Assembly: GCA_015680685.1 (NCBI GenBank)
Contig: MNCI01030643.1
Coordinates: forward strand, 506,952 to 570,951
Length of the DNA: 64,000 nt
Direction of reading: 5' to 3'
Source of the DNA: Gnetum montanum
Taxonomy: Eukaryota > Streptophyta > Gnetopsida > Gnetales > Gnetaceae
A program made the position numbers and the translations under genes. Positions 11,594 to 22,439 of this stretch are shown in pieces (positions within the stretch are counted from its first letter, which is position 1; each line of letters opens with the position of its first letter). Under the pieces are notes generated by a model. It was not told the origin of the DNA, did no database searches, and saw only the letters and a list, made by a program, of their open reading frames with translations.

Positions 11594-12248
11594 TCAAACA
11601 ATCCCAAGTGGTAGAGGTTCCTAAGGCTCCAAAGGACCTTTGTTAACTTCAAGCACACGTGGTGGTTAAGGAGGTTGTGGCTATTCTGCTACAGTGACCA
11701 CCTCAACTGAAATGTGAAAAGCATCAAATAATGCCTTCATCTTCTCCTCATTGCTCTAGAGATCACTCATAGTCTACATAGCAATGTCAATGTGGGTTGG
11801 AATGGGGATATCCCATGGATAGGGCATTACTAGGAATAGCTCCTTGATGTTGACAAACCAAGCAACGAATTGTTTGCATTTGGCATCAAATGTCTTGACT
11901 GCATTTTACAACTCCTGTTAGTCATTCATTATTTTGGTTAGGCTCTTGGCAGTGGATCTCTAATTGGTATATTTATCCTTGAGAACCTCAAGTTCAGTAT
12001 TTTCCTCTACAAGCTTTTGCTTAGTGTCCTTATGGTTTTTGAACTCAACCTCATACAACAAGTATTAGCTAGCCACCTACTTTTCTACTTCTAACCATGG
12101 TTTTCCAGTAGTCAACATAGCCAGATTTGCACACCAAAGATTGGCAAGCTCCATATATTTAGTCATCTCCTCTATCTGCAACTCCTTTAGGCAAATTTCT
12201 GCTTTATTGTATTGATCAATCCCATCAATGATGGGCTTCCATAATTCA
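11594..12248 (-). pseudogene. Element F post-integrase ORF, coiled-coil-like (copy 1)
   Basis: Read on the minus strand from 12248 to a TGA at 11594-11596, one frame continues for about 218 codons without a frameshift, though about a dozen in-frame TAG/TAA codons interrupt it. The peptide is rich in Glu, Lys and Leu with heptad-like stretches (for example KQKLVEENTELEVLKDKY), then a hydrophobic segment (KELFLVMPYPWDIPIP) and a Pro-rich tail ending PLPLGIV. Copy 2 at 61628-62011 has a homologous tail ending PPHFGII, so the frame and stop are real. It sits between polymerase and the 3' LTR, where Athila elements carry an envelope-like ORF. I see no transmembrane helix and do not claim an envelope function. 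The 5' end is lost at 12249. Confidence 0.7.
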
Positions 12249-13987
12249 TGTTACATCCCATGCAGAGACAGTACGTATGGTCATATGCTAATTATTCATA
12301 CATTAAGTGTGGAGTCTTAGTGGGTTGACAAGGATGAGTTAATGTATTTTATATGTTATGAAGCTTTCCCTTTGTGTTATGATTATGATGTCTTTGCATG
12401 CTTAGCTAACATGATTACGTACACTAGCCCTATGTGATGTGTTACATAGGTGAGGTTGCCAACAAGGGTGTTGGATTAGGGTATAATAGCACCTATTTTT
12501 TTTTCTTTATGCTTTATGTGTGATTTTGGTATTTATGAATTTTCACTATAGCACTATGTTGTGTGATGTTTGGATGTGATTTTAGCATGCGAAGGTGTAA
12601 AGCATTTGATAAGGATCTCATAGATTCAAACGGATTTTAATTTGGGGTCCCAGTGTAGTTGTTATGCATGTTGGAAGTTCAAGGTATTAGTTTTAGGGAA
12701 TAAAAGAAAATCAACTTATACAAAAAAGAGTTTCATTAAAAAACTAAAATTCAAAAGTCAAATTTCATTATGCATGTGACGTGTAGCATGTGGGGAAAGG
12801 AAGTGCATTGTTATGTTTGTTTAACATAAAGTATATGCTTTACACATAATTTCATTGAATGTGTTTTTATTTCTTTTTCATACCACTGCCTCACCACCGC
12901 TCGCCACAAAAATTGGGTTTTGGGTTCTATTTTTTTTTTTGTTATGTTAATAGAAATGCACACGAGCCTATTTTTTCATTTTTGTTTCTTCTCTCTTCTT
13001 CTATTTCACATTTTTCAAAATTCTGAGCTTTGTGGATGGTTTTTTCTTATTCTAAAGTTGGATTTAGGATTGTTGTGGTCATATGTATGTGGATGTAGAA
13101 CTTATTAGGAGTGAAATAAAGTCCTACCAGATATTTGAGGGGTTTCTTCTTGTTTCAGTCTTTTGACCCTAACAATTTTAATTAGTGGGTTGTCTTTGCT
13201 TTTTCCCTATCTTTTTCTGTTGGATTAGTGTATATGATTATGCGATGTGGGCATGTAGGACAGATAGCTCAATGATTGAGTTTGGACATGTTATTTTGTC
13301 TATTTTCTAAAATTGTCCAATCTTGGTTACAAATTGTGTATTAATATATATGCAATGTATAGTAAGATGTGGACTTGTAGAATATGATATGTAATGTTGA
13401 TGAGACTCATATGATTGGAATATGATATTTTTGGAGCCTATTAGGGCATGAACATTTTTGGGAATTCTAATCCTTCTTGGTGGTAATTAAATATTATGTA
13501 TTAATCAAACTTTTAACGTGCATAATTTTTCTTGTAGGAGTCTGATTTAGGTAAAATTAGTGTTGTTAAGATCACTTTAGGAAGTACTTTCTAATCGTGG
13601 GATTAGTTTCTCTTTGGGCATATGTCATTTTGAAGGTTATTATAGTGGTCATTTGTATGGATGTACATGCCATTTGAGAAATATTGTATTTTTTTTGTCA
13701 TATCAAGGTATTCATGCTATTTTGTTAAATCATGGTATTGTTAGGGATGGATATGTGTGGCTATGTTTGTTTGAGTGTGTTGTAGTTATAAAATGTGTTG
13801 GCTTAAGCTAGCTAGAATGTGTACGTGTTTTTGTGACAATGCTTGTGACAATCATTGGTGGGTGGTGCTAGCATCAGGGTGTGGACTTGTTGGTGATGAG
13901 ACACCTTGGAGGTAGTATGGATTGACCCCCACTGTGATGCATCAGTGAGGCTCCTATCTCAGGCCTCATATTGAGAATGGAAGAGAG
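12249..13987. other. Possible LTR start (TGTTACATCCCA) and AT-rich sequence
   Basis: The F ORF is interrupted at TGTTACATCCCA, which resembles the LTR starts of plant chromovirus-type elements. A similar string occurs near 30591. I could not find the matching end or a target-site duplication, so the element is undefined. The rest is AT-rich with no credible gene; short ORFs at 12920 and 13614 look like chance. Confidence 0.35.
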
Positions 13988-14080
13988 TAGGTGTGTTCAT
14001 CCCTATAGCTGGTACATGGCATAAGTGTGTTCATCCCTACGGCTAGTACATGGCATAAGTATGTTCATCGCTATTGCCAA
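13988..14080 (+). repeat. Tandem repeat of about 37 bp
   Basis: Units containing GTGTTCATCCCTA and GTACATGGCATAAG occur about 2.5 times with few differences. No associated gene. Confidence 0.8.
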
Positions 14081-14798
14081 TCCTCCAAAAGGATAGTGGT
14101 TGTGGATGACAGGTTGACAGACCTTAGCACCAATTGGATAAATGAAAGACTAATGAAAGACTTGTAACCAATGGCTATTATGAATACTCATGGCAATGTT
14201 TTACATGCTACACTAAGTGCAGATATGATAGTAATCACATGGGCTATGTATGTGATAGTATTGGTTTTTGTGTCGTATCATTGATAATAGGTGTTATAAT
14301 TGGATTATGATTGTGTGGATCATAGACTATTTAGCGATATATCATGGGTATGATGACATGGGCATGATAGATGATGTTGAACCATAGCTTTATCTATGAT
14401 TGTATGATAGGATGTTAGCATTATAGGTGATATGGTGTGTGTGTTTTGAGCATGTGTAAGACTAACAATTATTGTATGCTACCTTATACCCCACTCCTCT
14501 CCTCTAGGGTAATACTTGTCAATCATCTAGTAGGGGAAGTGTAAAGGCTTTCCACTTAGTTATGTACTGACTTTATTTAATTACAAGTAAAAGGCACAAG
14601 AACCTAGATGAGCACAAAGAGGGAGAGTAGAGGAGGAGAAAATCTTCAATGCTTGGTTAATGTATATTTTCATGTATAGTAGTATGGACTTGATATTGTT
14701 GTATGAAACTCTTTGTACTCTTATCTATATGATGATGATTTTTATGTGTTTTTGTAGTTTATCTAAGTAGTGTGTAGTTTGATTTATGTAGAGACATG
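14081..14798. other. AT-rich left flank of element A
   Basis: No gene seen. The last 33 bases (14766-14798) are one end of a tandemly duplicated host sequence that element A interrupts; the matching parts are at 25438-25740. Confidence 0.5.
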
Positions 14799-15396
14799 TG
14801 AAACACCATGAAAAAATTGTGAGTCGGCCTTAGGCAAAGATTCGTAATTCAAGCAAGGGCACATGACAAAATTCTAAAAGGGGGAATAAGACAGAGCAGC
14901 ACCAAGAGACGCGTAGCATCAAGTCTTCAACTTTCTATGCAGATTGCTACTCTTACTATGTTTTCTCTGATTACGCTATATCACGCGACGCAGCGTAATG
15001 GCGCTTAGTGTGATTCTGTTACTTTGGCATAGGGAGAAGCTTGAGCAGCGTAATATGTGATTTCTTATATATTTTGCTAAGTATTTTGTTCAAGGCCAGG
15101 TTTGCGCTCTGTTACGCACGGTAGCGTAATACGCTCCAGAACAGATAAAGGCAAAGTCCAAGAAAGTGCAATTGCTCACCATACGCTCATCATGCAACGT
15201 AGTGTATCATAGCGTATTGCGTCGCCAAGCTAGACATCATTTACGCTTCATTACGCGCGGCTGCATGTGTAAGCATAAAACAGCCTGAATCTATTGTTCC
15301 CACGTTATGTTACACTCGTGCACGCAACGCAGCATGATGAGCGTAATATGACCCAAAGACAGTTAAATCATGCTCGACGTGCACCTCTTCTTCACA

Positions 15397-15426
15397 CGCA
15401 CAATACGCGAATGAGCGTATTGTGCG
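15397..15426. repeat. Perfect 12-bp hairpin in A LTR
   Basis: CGCACAATACGC and its exact reverse complement surround the loop GAATGA. The copy in the 3' LTR (near 24600) carries three changes, two of them in the arms. It lies about 100 bp upstream of the TATA box in a region dense in TACGC and GCGTA motifs. Confidence 0.9.
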
Positions 15427-15528
15427 TAGTCATCGAGTTTGATGCAAAAATGATCAAACCAATAGTACCCGAATCACTCGGGACACACGTCATCAGGGTT
15501 GCGCCTTGTCCACAGAGCATCACAGCCT

Positions 15529-15536
15529 ATAAATAT
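15529..15536 (+). promoter_or_regulatory. TATA box of A 5' LTR
   Basis: TATAAATA in the context GCCTATAAATATC, conserved in the 3' LTR at 24732. Confidence 0.65.
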
Positions 15537-16238
15537 CTCAGTTGACAAAGATACAGGAGGGGGGGAATAAATCAAAGAGGCAAAAGAATTTTTCTGAGCA
15601 CTTGAGCACTTATCACTTTTGGAGCACAGATACAGAGAGCAGCGCTTTGGCGCTTGTTGGCAGCATCACCTTACGGCAGAAACAGAGCACAGTTCGCTTC
15701 GAGCACCGGTGACAGGAGTGATCGTGCTGCTGGGGAAAACTCTATCAGTCAGAAACAGTTGATCTGTAGACCTCGGAGCTTGACCTTCCTTGCATCCCGG
15801 CTTTGGCCCATGAGGTAGATCGAATTCCTGCCTGGACAGTTTTCTTGTTGTTTTGTGCTTACCTTACATCAAGCAATCGGGGTCTCCCTAGTGTAACTTC
15901 TCATACAAAATATACATTTTTTCCAAGTCAAGGCATAGATCTTGAAACTAGGTATTTCTCCTATGCTAGCCTTCTCTTATCGCGTTTAACATTATCGTCG
16001 TTGCCATTTGTTTACGTCATTTCCTCCCTTGTCTTGCGATTTCACGAATCAAATCGTTTCACGAGACATCCATCAGTTTACTGATTAGTAAGTCCCTGTC
16101 TGATCGACAAGACCGTTCAGGGTGCCGCAGATTCGTTTTCCCAGCATAACCCTCGCACAGATCCATGGTTAAAACTGTGTACGTGGAATTTCATTTGGTA
16201 TTTTCCAGCTGCCGACGTTTTCCGCCGTTATAGTTTTC

Positions 16239-16256
16239 TGGCGCTAGAAGGAGGGC
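16239..16256 (+). promoter_or_regulatory. Primer-binding site of element A
   Basis: TGGCGCTAGAAGGAGGGC lies six bases after the LTR end. The leading TGG pairs with a tRNA 3' CCA. Element C has TGGTGCTAGAAGGAGGGC at the same place. I do not assign the tRNA. Confidence 0.75.
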
Positions 16257-16475
16257 ATCAGGCTCCGACCTGGATATTTCGAGTAGCCTTGTTAGCGATC
16301 TATACCCAAAATCGTAAACGTAATACCTCCAAGGAAGCTTACGATAGATCGTGTGGTGTAGATCGGTCTCAGCAACGATTCCTTATTAATCCTATAGGGG
16401 AGAAAGCCTATTTGTGCTTTTGTTGCCGGCCATCTCTTAGATCCGATTACCAGTTACCGTTAACTTCATTGATCA

Positions 16476-19400
16476 ATGGATTCCTTGTACACAACCACAA
16501 CTGCCATGGTCCCTACCGATCTGGGTGCCACATCTGTGAACCCTGTCATAGTCACCCGACTAGCTCCGGGAGCAACAGGATCTTAGGGACCATTGCGCCG
16601 ATCATTGCGACTTCAGGGAAAAGAGCCCATCTTCACGGTCATAACCCCTGAAGAATATAACTTTATATGCGTTAAGATCCAGGCGAAGCTAGCCCTTAGC
16701 TGAGCCGAAGTTGAAGCAAAACAAAACTTTGAGGTGATCCATCGAGGGGGACATGAATTTAAACCGACAGCTTAAGACATCATTCCTTTGACCAAGCATC
16801 AACATGAGCTCATCACAGAGTTGGTCATGGCCAAAGGCTAGGCTTCATGGGCTACGTTGGAGCCCCAGCAGGGGGAAGAGGAAGAGGATGAATTAGCAGC
16901 CCAGTCAGAACATTCGTTCCATACTCTGAGCCCCCAAACGTATATAAATCCCTTGTTTCCTTTCAACGGAGAAGCCGCACCTCTTGACCCAGCCATGACC
17001 GCACAGATGCATTTCCCTACCATGTCGTAGGCCACCGCGCAGCCGTCTGGGCTGCAAACACAAATACCGCATAATAACCTGGGGGAGGCTTCGTCACCAT
17101 GGGTACTTAGCATCCCAGTGGTGATCCTGGCGACCACCGCGCCCCATTTCATTCCTCAGATACAATCCCATAACATATCCACAATGCGCCCGGTGCAGAC
17201 CTTGTCACTTCTGCCCCATCCGACCCAACAGATTACCGCAGCCGTTCAGCCACAAACTTACGCCCAATAGCCTGCTGCAGGTCAATGGGCCAACCCAGTG
17301 GCGCAAAAAACCTAATCTGTGGTGTACGGCGCGCAACCCCCGGTCGCAGCCGCGACATATGTTCCACAGGGGGTACCGTAGTATTTTCATCCTTATCTGG
17401 CGCAGCAGGCGGCAGCCAACCCCTCTGCGCAAACCAGCGGGTGGTGGTCTTCACAGGCTCCCCCGCCTGCCGGGATCCCCACCCCACCAATAGCTAGTCA
17501 ACCTCGCTCATCCTCTCCATTTCCTGGCGCTGCCCTCCCGGTCCAACCTCCTGTACCTTCCGCGCAAACACCTCCGTTAACAGGCCTGGACCAAGCCTTC
17601 CAGCTGATATAGAAAATTACCGAAGAGGTTCGACGCCTTAAAGCCGCTGGTTCTGACACCGTTCAGATCATGGACTTTTATCAGGATGATCCAATTAGTC
17701 CAGCGGTTCCTATGCTGTCGTTGCCGTCGGGGATGTCCCTACCTCATTTCACCAAGTATAATGGGGAGGGAGATCCCAACGCGCACTTGGTCACGTTTAG
17801 ATCTGAGTCCTTGTTGTTGCAACAGTGGCCACACACTATCATCCAAGTCTTTGTGATGTCGTTAACAGGGAAAGCTTTGGATTAGTACCGAGCCCTCCCG
17901 CGCTCTTCCATCTCAACCCTGGAAGAGCTGCTGACTCAATTTGTGACCCGCTTCAAATACAATTTGAAACCAGAAGTCACATTGGATCATCTCATGGGGG
18001 TGAAACACGACCCACTCGAGCCCATCCAAAATTTTATATAGCACTGGAATGCTACCTTGAATGAGATCCACGAGCCGATCGCGGACTCACATATGCTGGC
18101 AATATTCAAGGGAGCAGTCAATGACTTCATTAAGTCAAAGCTGTACTACCTTTCCCCCAATTCTTTACATCAGGCCTTCACCCAGGTTAGAAGCATCCAA
18201 GATGCAGCGGAGGCCAGCAAAGACCCGACGTATGTCGCCTATAAGAATGCACATAACAAGAACAAAGACAAAGGCAAAGCAGCGACAACGACAGTAGCTG
18301 CAAGGACTGAGAGTACAAAGACGAAAAACAACAATGCACCCACGGCGCCTCCTGAAACCACGGCTGGCGCCGGTACCAGCCAAAACACAACTACCCCTGA
18401 AAGGCCCCCCCAGCCTAAGCCAAACTTTGAGCGTAAGGATCACTCAAAGTACACGGCATTACCTGTAAAGCATTCTGAACTGCTAAAACAACTGTTAGGG
18501 TCAGGGCACATTCAACCTAAGAAGGTGTCCAAGGAGGCTCTGAAGCGTCACAGACGTCATTGTGAACTGCTAAAGAACCCTTCTCTAGCCTTATCTAACG
18601 AACCACCAGTTCCAAGATCTTTCAAGCTGGACCTTTTCTGTGACTACCACCAGCTGTGTGGTCATGATACGGATTACTGTTGGGCATTGAAAGACGACAT
18701 TCAACGTATGCTGAACGAAGGTTCACTCAAGTTAGACAGCAGTAACCCGACACATCCAGAAAACCAAACATTGCACGTGTACAAGGACCCGTTGAACGTA
18801 AACGATGATCCTTATACAATCACTGTGGTAAGTACGGACAATGAGAGGAGGGAACCGCCAAAACAACCCTTTGTTTTGCGTCTCCCTGCCAACTCACAAA
18901 GGGGGGCAACCATTTCATCGGTAGCCAGGGGGGTCTCGAGGCCGCCCTTCATTATACGGGCACCTTCTCGGATGTACTCTCAGTCACGCAGCAACAGCCA
19001 AGCCGCGGCCTCGTCTGCGCCCACGCCCAAGGTGCTCTTCATTATCAAGGCGCCAAAACCACAGGCTGCTCCTTTCACGCAGGGGTAGACCTCCAAACAA
19101 AAGCGTCAACCCTCACCTCCCAAACAAAAGGGAGAGGACACATTAGTTAGCGCAACAAAAGACCACTCTACGCTCGGCTTCCCTAAGCCTAGGCCCCTGG
19201 CCTCTACGCCTTTACCTGTACCTCAGGGGCAGGATAAAGGTGCGGAAACACAACTGCCTTCCCTTGGCAAGAAAAAGAGCAACCCTCTAACTAACACCGT
19301 TCCACCTCGGGAGATCCGTCTCTTGGGCCGAATGGAAGACGATAGGGGAGAAAAACAACCTAGCCGAAAGAAGGACCTCCTCAACATATTTACGCAAGTT

Positions 19401-20258
19401 AAATAGGCTCTCAAACAAAAAAACACAACGCTGAGCCTTTATGACCTGCTTATGACATCTCGAGAACACCGTGAGGCTATGGTTCGCATGCTGACATCCA
19501 TAACAGTGGATGAAAGCTTGCCAGCAGCAAAGGAAGCGATACATGTTGTCATATTTCCTTCTGAAGCTGAACAACCCAGGCCTACCTCGCTGACCTTCCA
19601 TGACGGGTCTATCAAAGACAACCCTGAGAAAGTTCAGGTGACCACCGAACCTATGTTTATCACTATCCGGGTCGGTCAATACCGGATCTGGAGAGTGCAC
19701 GTAGACGATGGTGCGGCTACCAACGTCATTCCCTATTCCATCGTGGATAGGCTGGGTTTGGTCGACCAGATCATGCCCACAACGACGGCCTACGTGAAAT
19801 CGTTTAACAGGGCACAGGTTCAAGTTAAGGGGACGGTGCGTATTGAGTTTGTGGCGGGGGATCAATTCCCAACAGAGGCCATTTTCTTAGTCATCGAGGA
19901 GATGTCAGGGTTCAACCTGATCTTGGGGAGGTTGTCGTTAGCCCAACTGAGAGTGGTTTCGTCACCAATACACCAAGAGATACACCTGCCCTATGCTGGA
20001 GGGGAGGTTGTGATACGCGGTGATGAAATCACTCCCAGGACCATCAATAACATTGAAGAGGAACGGGGTTCAGAGATAGAAATGACAGATGATCAAACTC
20101 GTCTCCAAACCCCTCAACAAGCTGACAGTAATGATGACGGTCTAGCTTGGGCTGACTTGCCATTTCCGGATGGCAGCGTAGAGGAGTCAAACCATAAGTC
20201 TCCTCACGCTTACGCGAACGTAAAGGCCATCAAGAGACAATTGCGTATCAATGGTTGA
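16476..20258 (+). pseudogene. Element A gag-protease, one frame with 13 internal stops
   Basis: From the ATG at 16476 to the TGA at 20256-20258 a single frame of 1260 codons has no indel. It has stops at 16584, 16701 (TGA), 16773 (TAA), 16839, 17028, 17268, 17313 (TAA), 17379, 17610, 17883, 18039, 19086 and 19404; the ten unmarked ones are TAG. The order is: N-terminal region, Pro/Gln-rich linker, capsid-type gag domain (about 17670-18250; MDFYQDD, FVTRFKYNLKP), FERKDHSKYTALP segment, a zinc-knuckle-like CDYHQLCGHDTDYC motif, then an aspartic protease region (VDDGAATNVIP near 19700 and NLILGR near 19916). In C the residue at several stops is Gln (for example 16839, 17610, 18039, 19404). The gene aligns with C gag-protease along its length. 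As it stands it is not translatable to full length. Confidence 0.9.
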
Positions 20259-20484
20259 ACGATGGTCTTTGCGTACATTATCTTTTTCTTAATGAGCTAT
20301 CATGGTTATTACTGAGCAGTTTAATTTCATGCATTGTCACGTTACTTTCGTTTTCAGTTCTTACGCTTGTCATTTATCTTCACACTATTATCTCTTTCAT
20401 ACGCATGATATGCACGTTTCCTGATCACTTTAGTATAATTACGCGGACTCCTGTACCAGTATCATTTACGCTTGCTGTATTACG
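20259..20484. other. Element A spacer between protease and array
   Basis: No coding content. In Ogre-type Tat elements the protease and RT reading frames are separated by an intron, and this stretch sits in the equivalent place. I could not identify a specific splice pair here. Confidence 0.4.
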
Positions 20485-20635
20485 CTTCAGCCCGCAACGG
20501 CCCTAAACTAGTTACACAGAATTGTATACTATGACTCTTTACGCTTGATTACGCAGCAAGCCCGCAACGGCCTTAAACTAGTCGCTAGATTACGCAGAAG
20601 TATGTAACGGCCCGCGATGGCCTTAAACTAGCAAT
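20485..20635 (+). repeat. TAAACTAG-core repeats between protease and RT, element A
   Basis: Three units contain CCCGCAACGGCCYTAAACTAG or a one- or two-base variant, spaced about 65 bp apart and mixed with TTACGC motifs. The core matches that of the array downstream of integrase. Element C has a comparable array in the same position. Confidence 0.8.
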
Positions 20636-20829
20636 TACACTCTATCATTATCACTTAGGTGAAATTTTCAACAATTACGCTCACGCTCTATAGGAAAAAT
20701 GCAAAAAGAATAAAAAATGTGTAACTGACATTTAACGCATCCGCTAGGTTTTATAACACGTCTTTTCAGTCATTCGTAAAATGATATTGCACTCAACTCA
20801 ACATCAATAAAACTATGCGTAAATTATAA

Positions 20830-21839
20830 TTATGCATTTCCTCTACTGCCACTATCACCGGTATCTCTTAAGTCCGGATCTAACGCTAATGGATCGTCCT
20901 CCAATGGGCCGTCTTTTCTGGGAATGATTCTTTCACGAAGAATGCCCTCTTCACAAGGTCCTCGTCCCAGCGCCGGCTCCACGGGAGGATGCTCTTCATC
21001 GTTGCGTTCTTCTTCTGCTTCTTCTTCTTCTTCTTCTGCTTCTTCTTCTTCTTCTTCTGCTGCTTTTTCTTCTACTTCGGCCGCTCCCTCTGCTAACTCC
21101 TCAGCTTGTTCGTCTTCCCTATCCTCCGCTGGTACCTGAACATAGTAAGCACATTAGCTATCCAAGACTTAACATCATAATTAGAAACACAAACTAACTA
21201 GTGCGTAAACTCACCTGTGACGGCCCTGCTCCCGCAGCAAAGGGAAGCTTGTCCAGGCCAACCCATAGGCGCTTCATAATCTCTTCTTCCATTAGATCTG
21301 GCCATACATCCTCTCCCAAAGCAGCTCCAGCCTTCACTTTCCCTTTCTCCACGCTGCTCCAACGGGGTGGGTCTGGGAAGAAAGCAGGGATTGTAACCTG
21401 ACCCCCAGGGAGAGTCATTGTCCTCTCTGGGGACGCACTTATAGTCACCTGCTCCTCGAATTTCTTGAAGGCTTCGAAAGCTCCGATGACGTCCTGGAAG
21501 ACTTCCAAGGACCGGGCCCTGACGGCAAGATCGCGGTAGAGTTTCCGATAAGCAATACTCTCCCGCTTGTATAAGTGCTTGTGGTCCTTCTCCTTCTGCC
21601 CCCACTCCTGCACGCTCGCACAATAGTCCCTCCAATCCTAGCTTTTCTGGGCTAGGAGTTCTATCTGCATCTGCTATTCGACTAACGCCTGACTGGTCTG
21701 CATGCTATTCTTGATGGCTGTCCAATACCAGGAGTAATCAACAACAGCAGTACGCCAGTCTTCATCCCCTATTGCTCACGCCTGTAGGAAGTCGCACCGT
21801 GATTTTAAGTCTCCGACCTCTTTTTTCAGAGACTCAACC
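20830..21839 (-). pseudogene. Antisense accessory ORF of element A, apparently spliced, acidic C-terminus
   Basis: On the minus strand a frame runs from the junction near 21839 down to 21215. It is joined by a 79-nt GT-AG intron (21136-21214) to a second exon, 21135-20830, ending in TAA at 20830-20832. Exon 1 has coiled-coil-like sequence (EEKVESLKKEVGDLKSRC), a Tyr/Lys/Arg-rich middle, and a C-terminal block with PAFFPDPPRWSSVEKGKVK. Exon 2 is strongly acidic with long Glu runs. The 5' splice site is CAG/GTGAGT and the 3' site ends TGTTCAG; the join is phase 0 and extends the frame by 101 codons. Three in-frame stops (21776-21778 TGA, 21674-21676 and 21638-21640 TAG) and the lost 5' end make it a pseudogene. 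Antisense ORFs are known from some Tat elements such as Grande; I cannot tell whether this is related to them or is captured host sequence. Confidence 0.65.
21136..21214 (-). other. Candidate intron in antisense ORF
   Basis: GTGAGT at the 5' end and TTCAG at the 3' end on the minus strand, 79 nt, joining two frames in phase 0. Without splicing the frame ends seven codons into the intron. No transcript evidence is available from sequence alone. Confidence 0.6.
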
Positions 21840-22421
21840 TTTTCCTCCCCCTATTACCCGCAAGCGAATGGTCAAGCTGAAGCAACGAACAAGGTGATCA
21901 TCAATCTGCTCAAGAAAATGCTCGATGGCAACAAAAGGCGGTGGCACGAATAGATCCTCTATGTGCTATGGGCGTATCGTACTACGTGTAGGACAGCTAT
22001 GGGTAGTACGCCCTATAGCCTGGTTTACGGGTCTGAAGCAGTGCTGCCTCTCAAGTTGCAAATCCCTTCTCTGAGAATGGTCCTCTCCACAGTTATAAAT
22101 GAGGCTCAACACACCGAGTCTCGAATCGCAGATCTGGATTCAGTGGAAGAGAAGCGGATACAGGCTCTTGACAAAATCAAAAGATATCAAGACAAACAGT
22201 GACAAAAACATCACCACAACCTTCAACAGCGTCCGATCAAGAAAGGAGATCTTGTTCTTAAGGCCGTGCGTGAACCAGTAGGCAAGTTCTCTGCAAACTG
22301 GGAAGACCCTTTCTTAGTGGTGGACATGTACAGCAGCAGAGCATTCAAGTTAGCAGACGTCAACGGTAAGGAAGTAGCAAACCCTGTAAATCATGTATAT
22401 CTGAAGCGGTATTACATTTAA
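21840..22421 (+). pseudogene. Element A integrase C-terminal remnant
   Basis: Starts abruptly at FSSPYYPQANGQAE, the end of the integrase catalytic core, and continues through LWAYRTT, VYGSEAVLP and the GDLVL-containing C-terminal region to TAA at 22419-22421. Two in-frame stops are present: TAG at 21951 and a TGA after DKQ. All upstream pol sequence is missing. The junction with the antisense ORF at about 21839 has a few bases that fit both sides. Confidence 0.9.
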
Positions 22422-22439
22422 CAGCATCTACGGTGTCGA

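Larger units (their letters stand above)
14799..16232 (+). mobile_element. 5' LTR of element A
   Basis: Starts TGAAACACC, ends CCGTTATA, and aligns throughout with 24003-25437. In the first 500 bp I count roughly 26 differences, nearly all transitions and many at CpG sites, about 5 percent. It contains the TATA box at 15529 and the hairpin at 15397-15426. Confidence 0.95.

Noticed and set aside
16476-20258. Alternative genetic code (TAG as Gln)
   Set aside because: NRT2 in the same window uses TAG as its terminal stop, and CAG/CAA remain common in the same element frames. The LTR substitution pattern already explains the stops by deamination.
20924-21139. Ser-rich open frame on the plus strand
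   Set aside because: It is the complement of the Glu-coding repeats in the antisense ORF exon 2; the antisense reading is supported by splice signals and frame continuity.
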